Below are positions 35,539-43,492 of a stretch of DNA of 64,000 nt, piece by piece. A program made the position numbers and the translations under genes. This DNA is from CBDDIP01 sp965279405 (lineage in GTDB: Bacteria > Actinomycetota > Acidimicrobiia > Acidimicrobiales > Ilumatobacteraceae). The notes below the pieces were generated by a model, which saw nothing but the letters and a program-made list of their open reading frames with translations, was not told the origin of the DNA and did no database searches. Location: NCBI GenBank assembly GCA_965279405.1, contig OZ257157.1, forward strand, positions 3,782,001 through 3,846,000, in the 5' to 3' direction. Positions within the stretch are counted from its first letter, which is position 1. Each line of letters begins with the position of its first letter.

Positions 35539-35544
35539 AGGGTA
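35539..35544 (-). promoter_or_regulatory. -10 box TACCCT, leaderless position
   Basis: Six bases separate the box from ATG 35532 of dgt. Confidence 0.5.
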
Positions 35545-35951
35545 CTCAGGACCTGTGACCGACGGCGGGACACGGTCCGCAGCGCGCTCGACGGTCGAAA
35601 CATTCCGAGACGACAAAGTGTCGGAAACAGGGAAGGATTCGCGCCGCTTACTTTGACTACCTGAGCGGGGGAGCCGCGCACCGTGAAGCCAAACCACGCT
35701 GCGTGCCTGGTGAACGCAATGATCTCGGCCGATTGCGAACTTGACTCTCTGTTCTTGAGGCAATCTTGACGATCGAGAAAGTCACCGAAATCTTTTCCGA
35801 TCGAAGTTGTCGAGGACAAGTTTTCAGTGATAAGACTGCTCGCAAGCAGCAAGGGCAGCGTTGACGCTACGTGCGAACTGATGGTCGCCGAGTACGTAGT
35901 CGAGCAGAGGCGAAACCGGGCCCCCCACAGCAGGTCGGGAACGGGAGAGCG
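35545..35951 (+). other. AT-richer intergenic region, possible structured leader
   Basis: About 400 bp without a convincing gene. Part of it (about 35600-35860) is clearly lower in GC than the rest of the window. It holds a TTCCGA/TCGGAA hairpin near 35603-35626. Further on is a segment near 35670-35720 with GAGCGGGGGAGCC, GTGAAGCC and GGTGAACGC. These recall pieces of a riboswitch core, but no known class could be completed. A 107-codon frame on the minus strand (35529-35852) overlaps the dgt start and looks non-coding. Confidence 0.4.
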
Positions 35952-37328
35952 ATGCCGAGCAACACCACGACGCTACGCCTGATCGGCGGGTCGCGGGTCA
36001 CGGTGGTGGGCGCCGGCTGCACGGGGCTGGCCACGGCCGCCGCCCTCGCCCGACTCGGCCACGCCGTGCACGTGGTGGACCCCGATCTGGGTCTCATCGA
36101 GCAGCTCGGTGACGGGATCGTGCCCACGCTGGAGGAAGGCGTCGACGAGCTCGTGCACGAAGGCCTGACCACAGGACTGCTGGTGTTCACCCACGACCTC
36201 GCGGCCGCGGCGCGCCGTGCCGACATCGCGCTCGTGTGCCTCGGCGACGGGATCGACGACACCGTCGGCCACGTCCCCGGCTCGGATGAGTCGGTGCTGC
36301 GCGGTGTGCTCGCCGTGCTCGGCGCCGAGATGGCGGCGCGCACGGTCGTGGTGCTCCGCGCGCCGGTGTGGGTGGGGGTTGCCGAGCGAGCGCGCCGCCA
36401 CCTCGGACGGCGAGACATCGGCATCGTCGTCAACCCCGGCTTCCTGCGACAGGGCAGCGCCGTTCGCGACATGCTCCGACCCGATCGGATCGTCATCGGA
36501 TCCGACGATCGATGGGCGTCAGAGCGCGCCTCGGAGCTCTACTCGTCGATCGAATCACCGATCTCGCTCATGTCCGCCACCAGCGCCGAGCTGGTCAAGC
36601 AGGCCAGCACGGCGATGTTGGCCCTGCGCGTCGGTTTCGCCAACGAGGTCGCCGTCCTGTGCGAGTCGCTCGGTGCCGACGTCGGTGCGGTGCTGCGTGG
36701 CGTCGGTGGCGATGCGCGCATCGGGCACGCCTACCTCCGCCCCGGGCCGGGGTGGGGAGGGCCGGGCTTCCACGACGACCTCGCGTCGCTGTCGAACCTC
36801 GGCCGCTCCACCGGCCAACCGCTGCGGCTCGTCGAAGCAGCGGTCCTCGCCAACCGCGAGCACACCGACTGGGCGGCGAGCAAGCTGCGCCGGCTGATGG
36901 GCCACCGCCGCGGTCACGTTGCCATCTGGGGTCTGTCCTTCAAGGCGTCGACGCAGGGGTTGCGTCAGTCGCCGGCGATGGCGGTCATCGACCGTCTCGA
37001 CGATCTGGTCACGAAGGTCACCGCGTTCGAGCCGGGTGCCGTGGCGCCCGAGCCGATCGCCGACCTCGAGGATCGCGTCGAGATGATCGCCGACCCGTAC
37101 GACGCGCTCGACGGCGCGGACGTGCTCTTCATCGCCAACGACTGGCCGGTGTTCGCCCACCTCGACCTCGATGTGGCCCGCGCCCGCATGCGGGTGGCGC
37201 GGATCCTCGACGCCTGCAACCTGCTCGATCACCGGGTTGCTCGCGCCGCCGGTTTCGACATCGTCGGCGTCGGCCGCATCGGGAGGACGACGATCGACGG
37301 CGTCAGCGGGTTCGCCGCCGCCGATTGA
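35952..37328 (+). CDS. UDP-glucose/GDP-mannose dehydrogenase homologue lacking catalytic residues
   Basis: A 458-residue protein with the whole UGD fold: Rossmann start VTVVGAGCTGLATAAALARLGHAVHVVD, central dimer helix (AELVKQASTAMLALRVGFANEVAVL) and C-terminal UDP-binding domain (WGLSFKASTQGLRQSPAM, FIANDWPVF). The catalytic set is largely gone. Family NPEFLREG is NPGFLRQG here (Glu to Gly163, Glu to Gln167). The Asn four residues after the Lys is Thr220. GGPCFPKD reads GGPGFHDD, so the nucleophile Cys is Gly272. Lys216 and the last Asp remain. It cannot act as a normal four-electron dehydrogenase and may bind nucleotide sugar as a sensor or subunit. GGGAGAG precedes ATG 35952. Confidence 0.85.
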   Translation: MPSNTTTLRLIGGSRVTVVGAGCTGLATAAALARLGHAVHVVDPDLGLIEQLGDGIVPTLEEGVDELVHEGLTTGLLVFTHDLAAAARRADIALVCLGDGIDDTVGHVPGSDESVLRGVLAVLGAEMAARTVVVLRAPVWVGVAERARRHLGRRDIGIVVNPGFLRQGSAVRDMLRPDRIVIGSDDRWASERASELYSSIESPISLMSATSAELVKQASTAMLALRVGFANEVAVLCESLGADVGAVLRGVGGDARIGHAYLRPGPGWGGPGFHDDLASLSNLGRSTGQPLRLVEAAVLANREHTDWAASKLRRLMGHRRGHVAIWGLSFKASTQGLRQSPAMAVIDRLDDLVTKVTAFEPGAVAPEPIADLEDRVEMIADPYDALDGADVLFIANDWPVFAHLDLDVARARMRVARILDACNLLDHRVARAAGFDIVGVGRIGRTTIDGVSGFAAAD

Positions 37329-37369
37329 TCCGGACAGATCCTGTCCGGGGCCGCGGCCATGGTGGACTC

Positions 37370-38047
37370 GTGATCCAACCTCCGTCCAGCACCGACGTCC
37401 TCGAGCTCCGTCGCTACACCCTGCACCCGGGCCGGCGCGACGTGCTGATCGACGTGTTCGACGAGTGGTTCGTCAGCGGCCAGGAGGCCGCAGGGATGCG
37501 CATCGTCGGGCAGTTCCGCGACGTCGACGCACCCGACGCGTTCGTCTGGCTGCGCGGCTTCGCCTCGATGGAGGATCGCACGGCGGCCCTCGAAGCGTTC
37601 TACGGCGGCCCGGTGTGGGCAGCGCAACGTGACGCCGCCAACGCCACGATGGTCGACTGGACCGACGTGCTCCTGCTCCAGCCGCTCGCCGCGCACACCG
37701 CGCTGGGCGACGACCTGCCGATCCGATCCGGCCGGGTGGGCATCGCGGTCGTCCCGCTGCCCGGCCCGCTTGCCGCCGCAGCACGCAGCGTGGTCGTCCA
37801 GAGCTTCGACGAGATGCCGAACGCTGTCGGCGCGTACGTGTCCCTGCACGCTCCGAACGGGTTCCCCGCGCTGCCCGTGCGCGACGCCGAGGTGCTGGTG
37901 CTGTGCTTCGACGGGCCGGCGGTGCTGGCGCCCGAGATCGAGGTGCTCGGCGACGGCGAAGCGCACCTCGCCGAGCTCGTGCCCACCGCCGGATCAGCGT
38001 GGGGCCGGCACCGACCGACCTCGGCGCCGGCGCGAACCAGCAGGTAG
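37370..38047 (+). CDS. NIPSNAP-family protein
   Basis: A 225-residue protein. The start VLELRRYTLHPGRRDVLIDVFDEWFV, followed by GMRIVGQFRDVDAPDAFVWLRGF and RTAALEAFYGGPVW, matches NIPSNAP/EthD-like dimeric alpha-beta barrel proteins. The role is unknown; relatives are small-molecule binding or degradative proteins. GTG 37370 is the first start after the preceding gene and gives the usual N-terminus. It ends 33 bp before obgE. Confidence 0.8.
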   Translation: MIQPPSSTDVLELRRYTLHPGRRDVLIDVFDEWFVSGQEAAGMRIVGQFRDVDAPDAFVWLRGFASMEDRTAALEAFYGGPVWAAQRDAANATMVDWTDVLLLQPLAAHTALGDDLPIRSGRVGIAVVPLPGPLAAAARSVVVQSFDEMPNAVGAYVSLHAPNGFPALPVRDAEVLVLCFDGPAVLAPEIEVLGDGEAHLAELVPTAGSAWGRHRPTSAPARTSR

Positions 38048-38063
38048 GCGGGCGCAGCCCAGA

Positions 38064-38069
38064 TAGCCT
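38064..38069 (+). promoter_or_regulatory. -10 box TAGCCT, short leader
   Basis: Eleven bases separate the box from ATG 38081 of obgE. Confidence 0.45.
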
Positions 38070-38080
38070 CTGACAGTCCC

Positions 38081-39319
38081 ATGAGCGGATTCGTCGACGA
38101 AGCCCAACTGAACGTGCACGGTGGCGACGGCGGTGCCGGCTGTGTGTCGTTCCGTCGCGAAGGTCCGGTCGCCTTCGGCGGTCCGAACGGTGGTGACGGC
38201 GGCAAGGGTGGCGACGTGTGGATGGTGGCCGATCGCAACGTCGCTTCCCTCCTCGCGTTCCGCGATCACCCGCACCGCCGAGCCGGCGACGGGGTGCACG
38301 GCAAGGGCAAGGATCAGCACGGTCGCCGCGGCGAGAGCCTCGAGGTGCACGTGCCGGAGGGCACCGTCTTCTCCGACATGTACACCGGCGAGCTGCTTGC
38401 CGACCTGGCCAACCACGGCGATCGTTGGCTTGCCGCCGGCGGTGGGCGCGGTGGCCGCGGCAACGCCAAGTTCTGGTCGAACAAGCGGCGCGCCCCGACG
38501 TTCGCCGAGCAGGGCGAGCACGGCGAGGAGCGATGGCTGAAGCTCGAGCTCAAGCTGATGGCCGACGTCGCCCTCGTCGGCTTCCCCAACGTCGGCAAGA
38601 GCACGCTGATCAGCGTGATCAGCGCGGCCAAGCCGAAGATCGCCAACTACCCGTTCACCACGCTCGAGCCGAACCTCGGCGTCGTCAAGCTCGACGAGCA
38701 CACCGAGTTCGTCGTCGCCGACATCCCCGGGTTGATCGAGGGCGCCAGTGAGGGGCGCGGTCTCGGGCACCAGTTCCTGCGGCACATCGAGCGAGCACGG
38801 GTGATGTGCATCATGCTCGACCTCGCTTCGATGGAGGGCATCTCACCGGAGGAGCAGGAGCGGGTGCTGCTGCACGAGCTCGGTCAGTACCGACCGGAGC
38901 TGCTGGAGCGGCCGCGCATCGTCATCGGCACCAAGAGCGACATCGCCGATCAGCCCTGGGACGGCGAGCGGTTGTCAGCAGCCACCAACCAGGGCGTGCG
39001 CGAGCTGGTCGGCAAGATGGCTGCGCTCGTGCACGTGGCGCGCAGCGAGCAGCCGGCCAACGAAGGCATCGTCATCCTCCGACCGGAGCCCGAAGGCGGG
39101 CGAGTCGAGCGCATGGGCGAGCACGAGTTCCGACTCGTCGGTCGGCAGGTCGAGCGCATCGTCGCGCTCAACGACGTCACCACGCCCGAAGCGCTGTCGT
39201 ACATCGATCACCAGCTGAAGCGGTTGGGCGTGCAGCGGATGCTCGCTCGCGCCGGGGCGATGGACGGCGACGTCGTGTGGATCGCCGGCTTCAGCTTCGA
39301 GTACGCGCAGGAGGTCTGA
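38081..39319 (+). CDS. obgE: GTPase ObgE/CgtA
   Basis: A 412-residue ribosome-assembly and stress GTPase. The glycine-rich Obg domain spans 1-158 (HGGDGGAGCVSFRRE, GGRGGRGNAKF). The G domain has GFPNVGKST, the switch DIPGLIEGA and a GTKSD base-recognition motif. A C-terminal OCT domain (VERIVALNDVTTPEALSYIDHQLKRLGV) is present, as in actinobacteria. proB follows after 3 bp. Confidence 0.97.
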   Translation: MSGFVDEAQLNVHGGDGGAGCVSFRREGPVAFGGPNGGDGGKGGDVWMVADRNVASLLAFRDHPHRRAGDGVHGKGKDQHGRRGESLEVHVPEGTVFSDMYTGELLADLANHGDRWLAAGGGRGGRGNAKFWSNKRRAPTFAEQGEHGEERWLKLELKLMADVALVGFPNVGKSTLISVISAAKPKIANYPFTTLEPNLGVVKLDEHTEFVVADIPGLIEGASEGRGLGHQFLRHIERARVMCIMLDLASMEGISPEEQERVLLHELGQYRPELLERPRIVIGTKSDIADQPWDGERLSAATNQGVRELVGKMAALVHVARSEQPANEGIVILRPEPEGGRVERMGEHEFRLVGRQVERIVALNDVTTPEALSYIDHQLKRLGVQRMLARAGAMDGDVVWIAGFSFEYAQEV

Positions 39320-39322
39320 GCC

Positions 39323-40408
39323 GTGCGCGTCGTGGCGAAGATCGGCACGTCGTCGATCACCTCCGAGCTCGGCGTGATCGACGAGGAGGTCGTTCGGTCG
39401 CTCGCGTCCCAGATGGCGGCGCTTCGCCACCTCGGCCACGAGGTGATCCTCGTCAGCTCCGGTGCGGTCTCCGCCGGCGTCGCGGCGCTCGGCCTGCCGG
39501 CACGGCCGACCGACATGCCGACGCTGCAGGCGCTGGCGGCGGTGGGGCAAAGCCGGCTGATGGAGCACTACAACCGCGCGCTCGGCGACCACGATGTGGT
39601 CGCCGCCCAGGTGCTGCTGGTCCCGCACGACTTCATCGATCGACGTCAGTACCTGCACGCCCGCCAGACGCTGACCCGGCTGCTCGAGCTCGGCTGCGTG
39701 CCGATCGTCAACGAGAACGACGCCATCGCCAGCGACGAGATCCGCTACGGCGACAACGACCGCATCGCCGCGCTCGTCGCCCACAACGTCTCGGCCGATC
39801 TGCTGGTGCTGCTCACCGACACGCCAGGGCTGTACACCTCCGACCCACGCACGAACGCCGACGCGCAGCTCGTGCGCGAGGTGATCGTCGAGGACACGTT
39901 GGCCACGGTGGTGGCCGGGAGCACCGGCTCCAACCGGGGCAGCGGCGGCATGGCGTCCAAGCTGTCGGCGGCGCGGATGGCGTCGTGGTCGGGAGTGCGC
40001 GCGGTGATCGCCAAGGCGACGCACCCCGATGTGCTCGTCGGCGCGGTGCGTGGCGAGGAGGTCGGCACCACGTTCCAGCCGAAGGGCAAGCGGCTGCCGG
40101 CACGCAAGCTGTGGATCGGCTTCGCTCGTCAGGTGGACGGTGTGATCGTCGTCGACGACGGTGCCCGGCGGGCGCTGCTCGACCTCGGTCGCTCGTTGCT
40201 GCCGGCAGGAGTGACCGCCGTGCATGGCGCGTTCGACGAGGGCGACGTGGTCGAGGTGCGCGACGCGGCTGGTGTGGCCGTGGCGCGAGGCATGGTGCTC
40301 AGCGAGTCATCGGTGCTGCGCACCATCATCGGCAAGCGGACGTCCGACCTGCCGAGCGATGTCGCCCACGAGGTCATCCACCGCGACGACCTCGTTGTGC
40401 TGGTTTAG
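39323..40408 (+). CDS. proB: Glutamate 5-kinase
   Basis: A 361-residue enzyme for the first step of proline synthesis. The amino-acid kinase domain (VVAKIGTSSITSE, VSSGAVSAGVAALGL, VPIVNENDAIASDEIRYGDNDRIAALVA) is followed by a C-terminal PUA domain (about 275-355). The phosphate loop lacks the extra Gly of the usual KxGSS form. It has a GTG start. A 16-bp tandem repeat spans its stop codon. proA is not adjacent. Confidence 0.95.
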   Translation: MRVVAKIGTSSITSELGVIDEEVVRSLASQMAALRHLGHEVILVSSGAVSAGVAALGLPARPTDMPTLQALAAVGQSRLMEHYNRALGDHDVVAAQVLLVPHDFIDRRQYLHARQTLTRLLELGCVPIVNENDAIASDEIRYGDNDRIAALVAHNVSADLLVLLTDTPGLYTSDPRTNADAQLVREVIVEDTLATVVAGSTGSNRGSGGMASKLSAARMASWSGVRAVIAKATHPDVLVGAVRGEEVGTTFQPKGKRLPARKLWIGFARQVDGVIVVDDGARRALLDLGRSLLPAGVTAVHGAFDEGDVVEVRDAAGVAVARGMVLSESSVLRTIIGKRTSDLPSDVAHEVIHRDDLVVLV

Positions 40409-40439
40409 GGTGGTGCTGGTGTAGGGCCGTGCTGGTCTG
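40397..40439 (+). repeat. 16-bp tandem repeat across the proB stop codon
   Basis: GTGCTGGTTTAGGGTG (40397-40412), a near copy (40413-40428) and a partial third copy (40429-40439) cover the end of proB and most of the gap to the convergent pspA stop. Confidence 0.8.
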
Positions 40440-40440
40440 A

Positions 40441-41226
40441 TCAGGTCGCGGGCGTGCCCGGCTCGACCGCCGGTTGCGTTGCTGCTGCGGGGGCGGCGGC
40501 GGCACCGTCGAGGCCGAGCTCGGCACGCAGCTCGCTGAGCCGGCTCTGCGCGGCGACGTTGGACGTGGCCTGCTCGATCTCCAGCACGCGCGACTCGACC
40601 GAGGTGTCGTTGAGCTCGCTGTGCGCCTTCGCCTTCGCGTAGCGCGCCTCGATCTTCTGCTGCACCTCGTTCAGCGTCGGCACGTCGTCGCCGACGGTCT
40701 CGCTGAGCTGCGACATGGCCGAGTTCATCTGCTCTTGCATCTTGGCCTGGTCGAGCTGCGACAGGAGGCGGCTCTTCTCGGCCAGCTTCTGCTGGAGCAG
40801 GCGGCTGTTCTGCTGCACGGCGGCCTTGGCCTGATCCGAAGCCTGCGTGGCGTCGAGCACCATCGCCTTCAGGCCGGCGACGTCGGTCTCGACCTGGATC
40901 AGCTGGTTGGCGATGGTCTCTGCGGCGCTGTTGTACTGCGCGGACTTGGTGGCGTCGCCGGCCTTCTGCGCATCCGACGCCATGATCAGCGCCTGACGGG
41001 CGTTGGCGTTGAGCTTCTCCAGCTCGGTCATCTTCGCGTTGAGCCGGAGCTCGGCGGTCTTCTGGTTGGCGATGACGTTGGCGGCCTGATCCTTCAGGCG
41101 ACGGTGCTGCTCCTGCGCTTCGGTGAGCGCCTGCTCCAGCTGGACCGCCGGGTCGGCACGCTGCTCGAAATCACGCCCGAACTTCGCGCCGATGTACTTC
41201 CACCACTTCTTGAACACTTTGAACAT
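40441..41226 (-). CDS. pspA: PspA/IM30-family membrane-stress protein
   Basis: A 261-residue, mostly helical coiled-coil protein. The N-terminal amphipathic helix MFKVFKKWWKYIGAKFG can dip into stressed membranes. The long antiparallel coiled coil (about 30-215) is typical (DPAVQLEQALTEAQEQHRRLKDQAANVIANQKTAE). The C-terminal Ala/Pro-rich tail is of low complexity. It is probably an ESCRT-III-like protein protecting membrane integrity. ATG 41226 is preferred over a longer frame to 41340 because of the amphipathic start and the -10 box 7 nt upstream. It adjoins murJ. Confidence 0.9.
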   Translation of the reverse strand: MFKVFKKWWKYIGAKFGRDFEQRADPAVQLEQALTEAQEQHRRLKDQAANVIANQKTAELRLNAKMTELEKLNANARQALIMASDAQKAGDATKSAQYNSAAETIANQLIQVETDVAGLKAMVLDATQASDQAKAAVQQNSRLLQQKLAEKSRLLSQLDQAKMQEQMNSAMSQLSETVGDDVPTLNEVQQKIEARYAKAKAHSELNDTSVESRVLEIEQATSNVAAQSRLSELRAELGLDGAAAAPAAATQPAVEPGTPAT

Positions 41227-41233
41227 GGCCGCG

Positions 41234-41239
41234 ACTCTA
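41234..41239 (-). promoter_or_regulatory. -10 box TAGAGT, leaderless position
   Basis: Seven bases separate the box from ATG 41226 of pspA. It lies just beyond the murJ stop codon. Confidence 0.5.
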
Positions 41240-42826
41240 GGTGAATCGCGACAGCAGACGTGATCGGACTTGGTGCAGTTCCGGCGCGCCGAGCAGCGTG
41301 AGGACGGCCACGTAGGCGGCGACTCCGGCGGTACCGGCAACGGTGACCCGAGCCAGCGACCCGAGCCCGCTGTTGGATCCGATCACCTGGGCGACGGCCC
41401 AGCTCACCTCGGCCAGGATCGCGCCGGCGAGCAGCATCCGCCCGATGCTGACGAGCAGGGGGCGCAGGTGGAACCCGGGCACCTTGTAGGACAGCACGTT
41501 GAGCGCCCAGATGGACGCGACGAGGTAGGCGATGGCGAACGACAGGCCGAGACCGAGCACGCCGTAGCGGTCGACGAGGACGATGGCCAGCACGATGTTG
41601 ATCACGTTCTCGAAGACGTTGATGACGAACGGCGTACGCGCGTCGCCGTGCGAGTAGAAGGCACGCAACGTGAACAGGTAGACGGAGAAGCCGACGAGGC
41701 CGAGCGCGAACCCGCCGAGGGCGCGGCTGGTGATCAGCGCGTCGAGCGCGGTGAACCGCCGGTGCTGCAGGGCCAGCCCGATGATCGGCCGGCGCAGGGT
41801 GAACAGGAGGAGACCGGCGGGCACGGCGAGCAGCGCCACGAGCCGCACACCGAGCGAGGTGCGGTCGATGAACTCGGCCTTCTGACGGCGCTTCACGCTG
41901 CGTGCCATCTCCGGTTCGAAGGTCGTGGCGATCGACACGGCGAGCAGACCGTGGGGGAGCACGAACACCGTGTACGCCTTGCTGTACGCATCGACCTGGC
42001 CGCTGCCCGGCTGGGCGAGGTTGGCGACGACGATCACCGCCACCTGGTTGGCCAGCACGTAGCCGAGCGTCCACACCGAGAGCTTCGTCAGTCGCTTCAC
42101 CGACGGGTTGTGGACGTCCGGGTTCCATCGCAGGTTGACGCCGGTGGCGCGCAACGCGGGCACCATGGCGATGGCCATCACGGCGATGCCGGCGGTGGCA
42201 CCGAGACCGAGAGTCCAGCGCAGCGCGCTGTCGGAGATGACGTCACCGAGCGCCGGCTTGCCACCGTCGACGACGTGCGGCACGAGCAGCAGACCGCCGA
42301 TGATGACGATGTTGGACAGCACCGGCGCCCACGCCGCGGCGAAGAACCGGCGGTGCGCGTTCAGCAACGAGCTGACCACCGCGCTGACGCCGTAGAAGAG
42401 GATCTGGATGAGGAAGATGCGTGCCAGCGACGTGCCGACGGCGCGGTACAGGTCGGCATCGACGGAGTCCGAGACGTTCACCGCGAAGACGCGGAAGATC
42501 CACGGCGCGGCGAGCACGGAGATCAACGTCAACGCAGCGACCGCGAGCAGGGCGATGGTGATGACGGCGGACGTGCCCTCGTCGTCCTTGTCCTCGGCCT
42601 GGCGGGTGAACAGCGGGACCAACGACGCCGAGAGCACGCCGCCGAGGAGCAGCTCGTAGATCGCGTTCGGGGTCTGGTTGGCGCTGTTGTACGCGTCGGC
42701 CAACGAGGTGCGGCCGATGACCATGGCGAACACGACGACGCGCAGCAGCCCGGTCAGGCGCGACATCGCCGTGCCGCTGGCGACGGCGATGTTGGAGCGC
42801 AGCAGGCTGGGCGCGGCGTCGTTCAC
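41237..42826 (-). CDS. murJ: Lipid II flippase MurJ (MATE/MVF family)
   Basis: A 529-residue membrane protein with about 14 hydrophobic segments. It moves lipid II across the membrane. Family sections are clear: SRLTGLLRVVVFAMVIG, DAYNSANQTPNAIYELLLGGVLSASLVPLF, FVLPHGLLAVSIATTFEPEMA, and LRAFYSHGDARTPF. The start is GTG 42826, which overlaps the upstream TGA as GTGA. It is therefore translationally coupled to the small coiled-coil gene before it. In many actinobacteria murJ sits near the chromosome replication genes; here it does not. Confidence 0.93.
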   Translation of the reverse strand: MNDAAPSLLRSNIAVASGTAMSRLTGLLRVVVFAMVIGRTSLADAYNSANQTPNAIYELLLGGVLSASLVPLFTRQAEDKDDEGTSAVITIALLAVAALTLISVLAAPWIFRVFAVNVSDSVDADLYRAVGTSLARIFLIQILFYGVSAVVSSLLNAHRRFFAAAWAPVLSNIVIIGGLLLVPHVVDGGKPALGDVISDSALRWTLGLGATAGIAVMAIAMVPALRATGVNLRWNPDVHNPSVKRLTKLSVWTLGYVLANQVAVIVVANLAQPGSGQVDAYSKAYTVFVLPHGLLAVSIATTFEPEMARSVKRRQKAEFIDRTSLGVRLVALLAVPAGLLLFTLRRPIIGLALQHRRFTALDALITSRALGGFALGLVGFSVYLFTLRAFYSHGDARTPFVINVFENVINIVLAIVLVDRYGVLGLGLSFAIAYLVASIWALNVLSYKVPGFHLRPLLVSIGRMLLAGAILAEVSWAVAQVIGSNSGLGSLARVTVAGTAGVAAYVAVLTLLGAPELHQVRSRLLSRFT

Positions 42827-43470
42827 GTCGCGGTGGCGGCTTGTCCGGGCTCCGGGCCGCCGCGACCGATGGCGTTGACGTCCTGCACGGCGAGACGCAA
42901 CGACTCCAGCTGGGTGACGACGTCGTCGACTGCGGTGCCGAGCTGCTCGGTCGTGTCGCCGCCGATGCTCACCTCGGACGCCTGCGCGAGCAGCTCGCCG
43001 AGGCGCGTCGTGGTATGGCGCAGCTGCTGGTCGGCGTCGTCGCGTGTGGCGCGGATGCGGTTGGCCGAATCGAGTTGCGCCTGCAGTGAGGTCGCCATCG
43101 CCGTGTCGCCGGCGGCGTTGGCTCGCAGCAGCTGGTTCTGCAAGCTCGGCGCGTCGAGCCGTCGCAGGGTGCCGTCGAGCTCGTCGCCGCGCTTGGCCAC
43201 CTGCCAGCACTCGTCGACGCCGTGCTCGACCTGGGTGGCGATCGTCGTCAGCCGTTCGCGCAACGGGCCCGATGGTGCTGCTCGGACGATCTCGCGGTAG
43301 CGGCGCAACGACCCCTGCGCGGCGGACACGTGCCGGCGCCACGGTTCGCCGACGGTGAACGGGTCGATGCTGGCGACGGTGGATCGTGGCGTGCGGCCGC
43401 GGCGCTTGGCCAGCGCGAGCACCGCTCCTGCTGCTGCAGCGATGGCGAGCACCACGAGCACGACGGTCAT
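42823..43470 (-). CDS. Membrane-anchored coiled-coil hypothetical protein
   Basis: A 215-residue protein. One N-terminal membrane segment (about 3-20) is followed by a basic stretch and a helical region with coiled-coil character (QLDSANRIRATRDDADQQLRHTTTRLGELLAQ). There is no enzyme motif. It is translationally coupled to murJ by a GTGA overlap, so a role in wall synthesis or MurJ control is plausible but unproven. Confidence 0.7.
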   Translation of the reverse strand: MTVVLVVLAIAAAAGAVLALAKRRGRTPRSTVASIDPFTVGEPWRRHVSAAQGSLRRYREIVRAAPSGPLRERLTTIATQVEHGVDECWQVAKRGDELDGTLRRLDAPSLQNQLLRANAAGDTAMATSLQAQLDSANRIRATRDDADQQLRHTTTRLGELLAQASEVSIGGDTTEQLGTAVDDVVTQLESLRLAVQDVNAIGRGGPEPGQAATAT

Positions 43471-43478
43471 GGCGGCAC

Positions 43479-43484
43479 AGGGTA
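43479..43484 (-). promoter_or_regulatory. -10 box TACCCT, near-leaderless
   Basis: Eight bases separate the box from ATG 43470. It would drive the coiled-coil gene and murJ. Confidence 0.5.
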
Positions 43485-43492
43485 CCCGCGGG

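Noticed and set aside
35529..35852. A 107-codon minus-strand frame in the AT-richer spacer.
   Set aside because: It overlaps the dgt start and its -10 box, has no ribosome site and no recognisable domain.
41227..41340. N-terminal extension of pspA to 41340.
   Set aside because: It would run through the murJ end and remove the amphipathic start; a -10 box sits just before ATG 41226.
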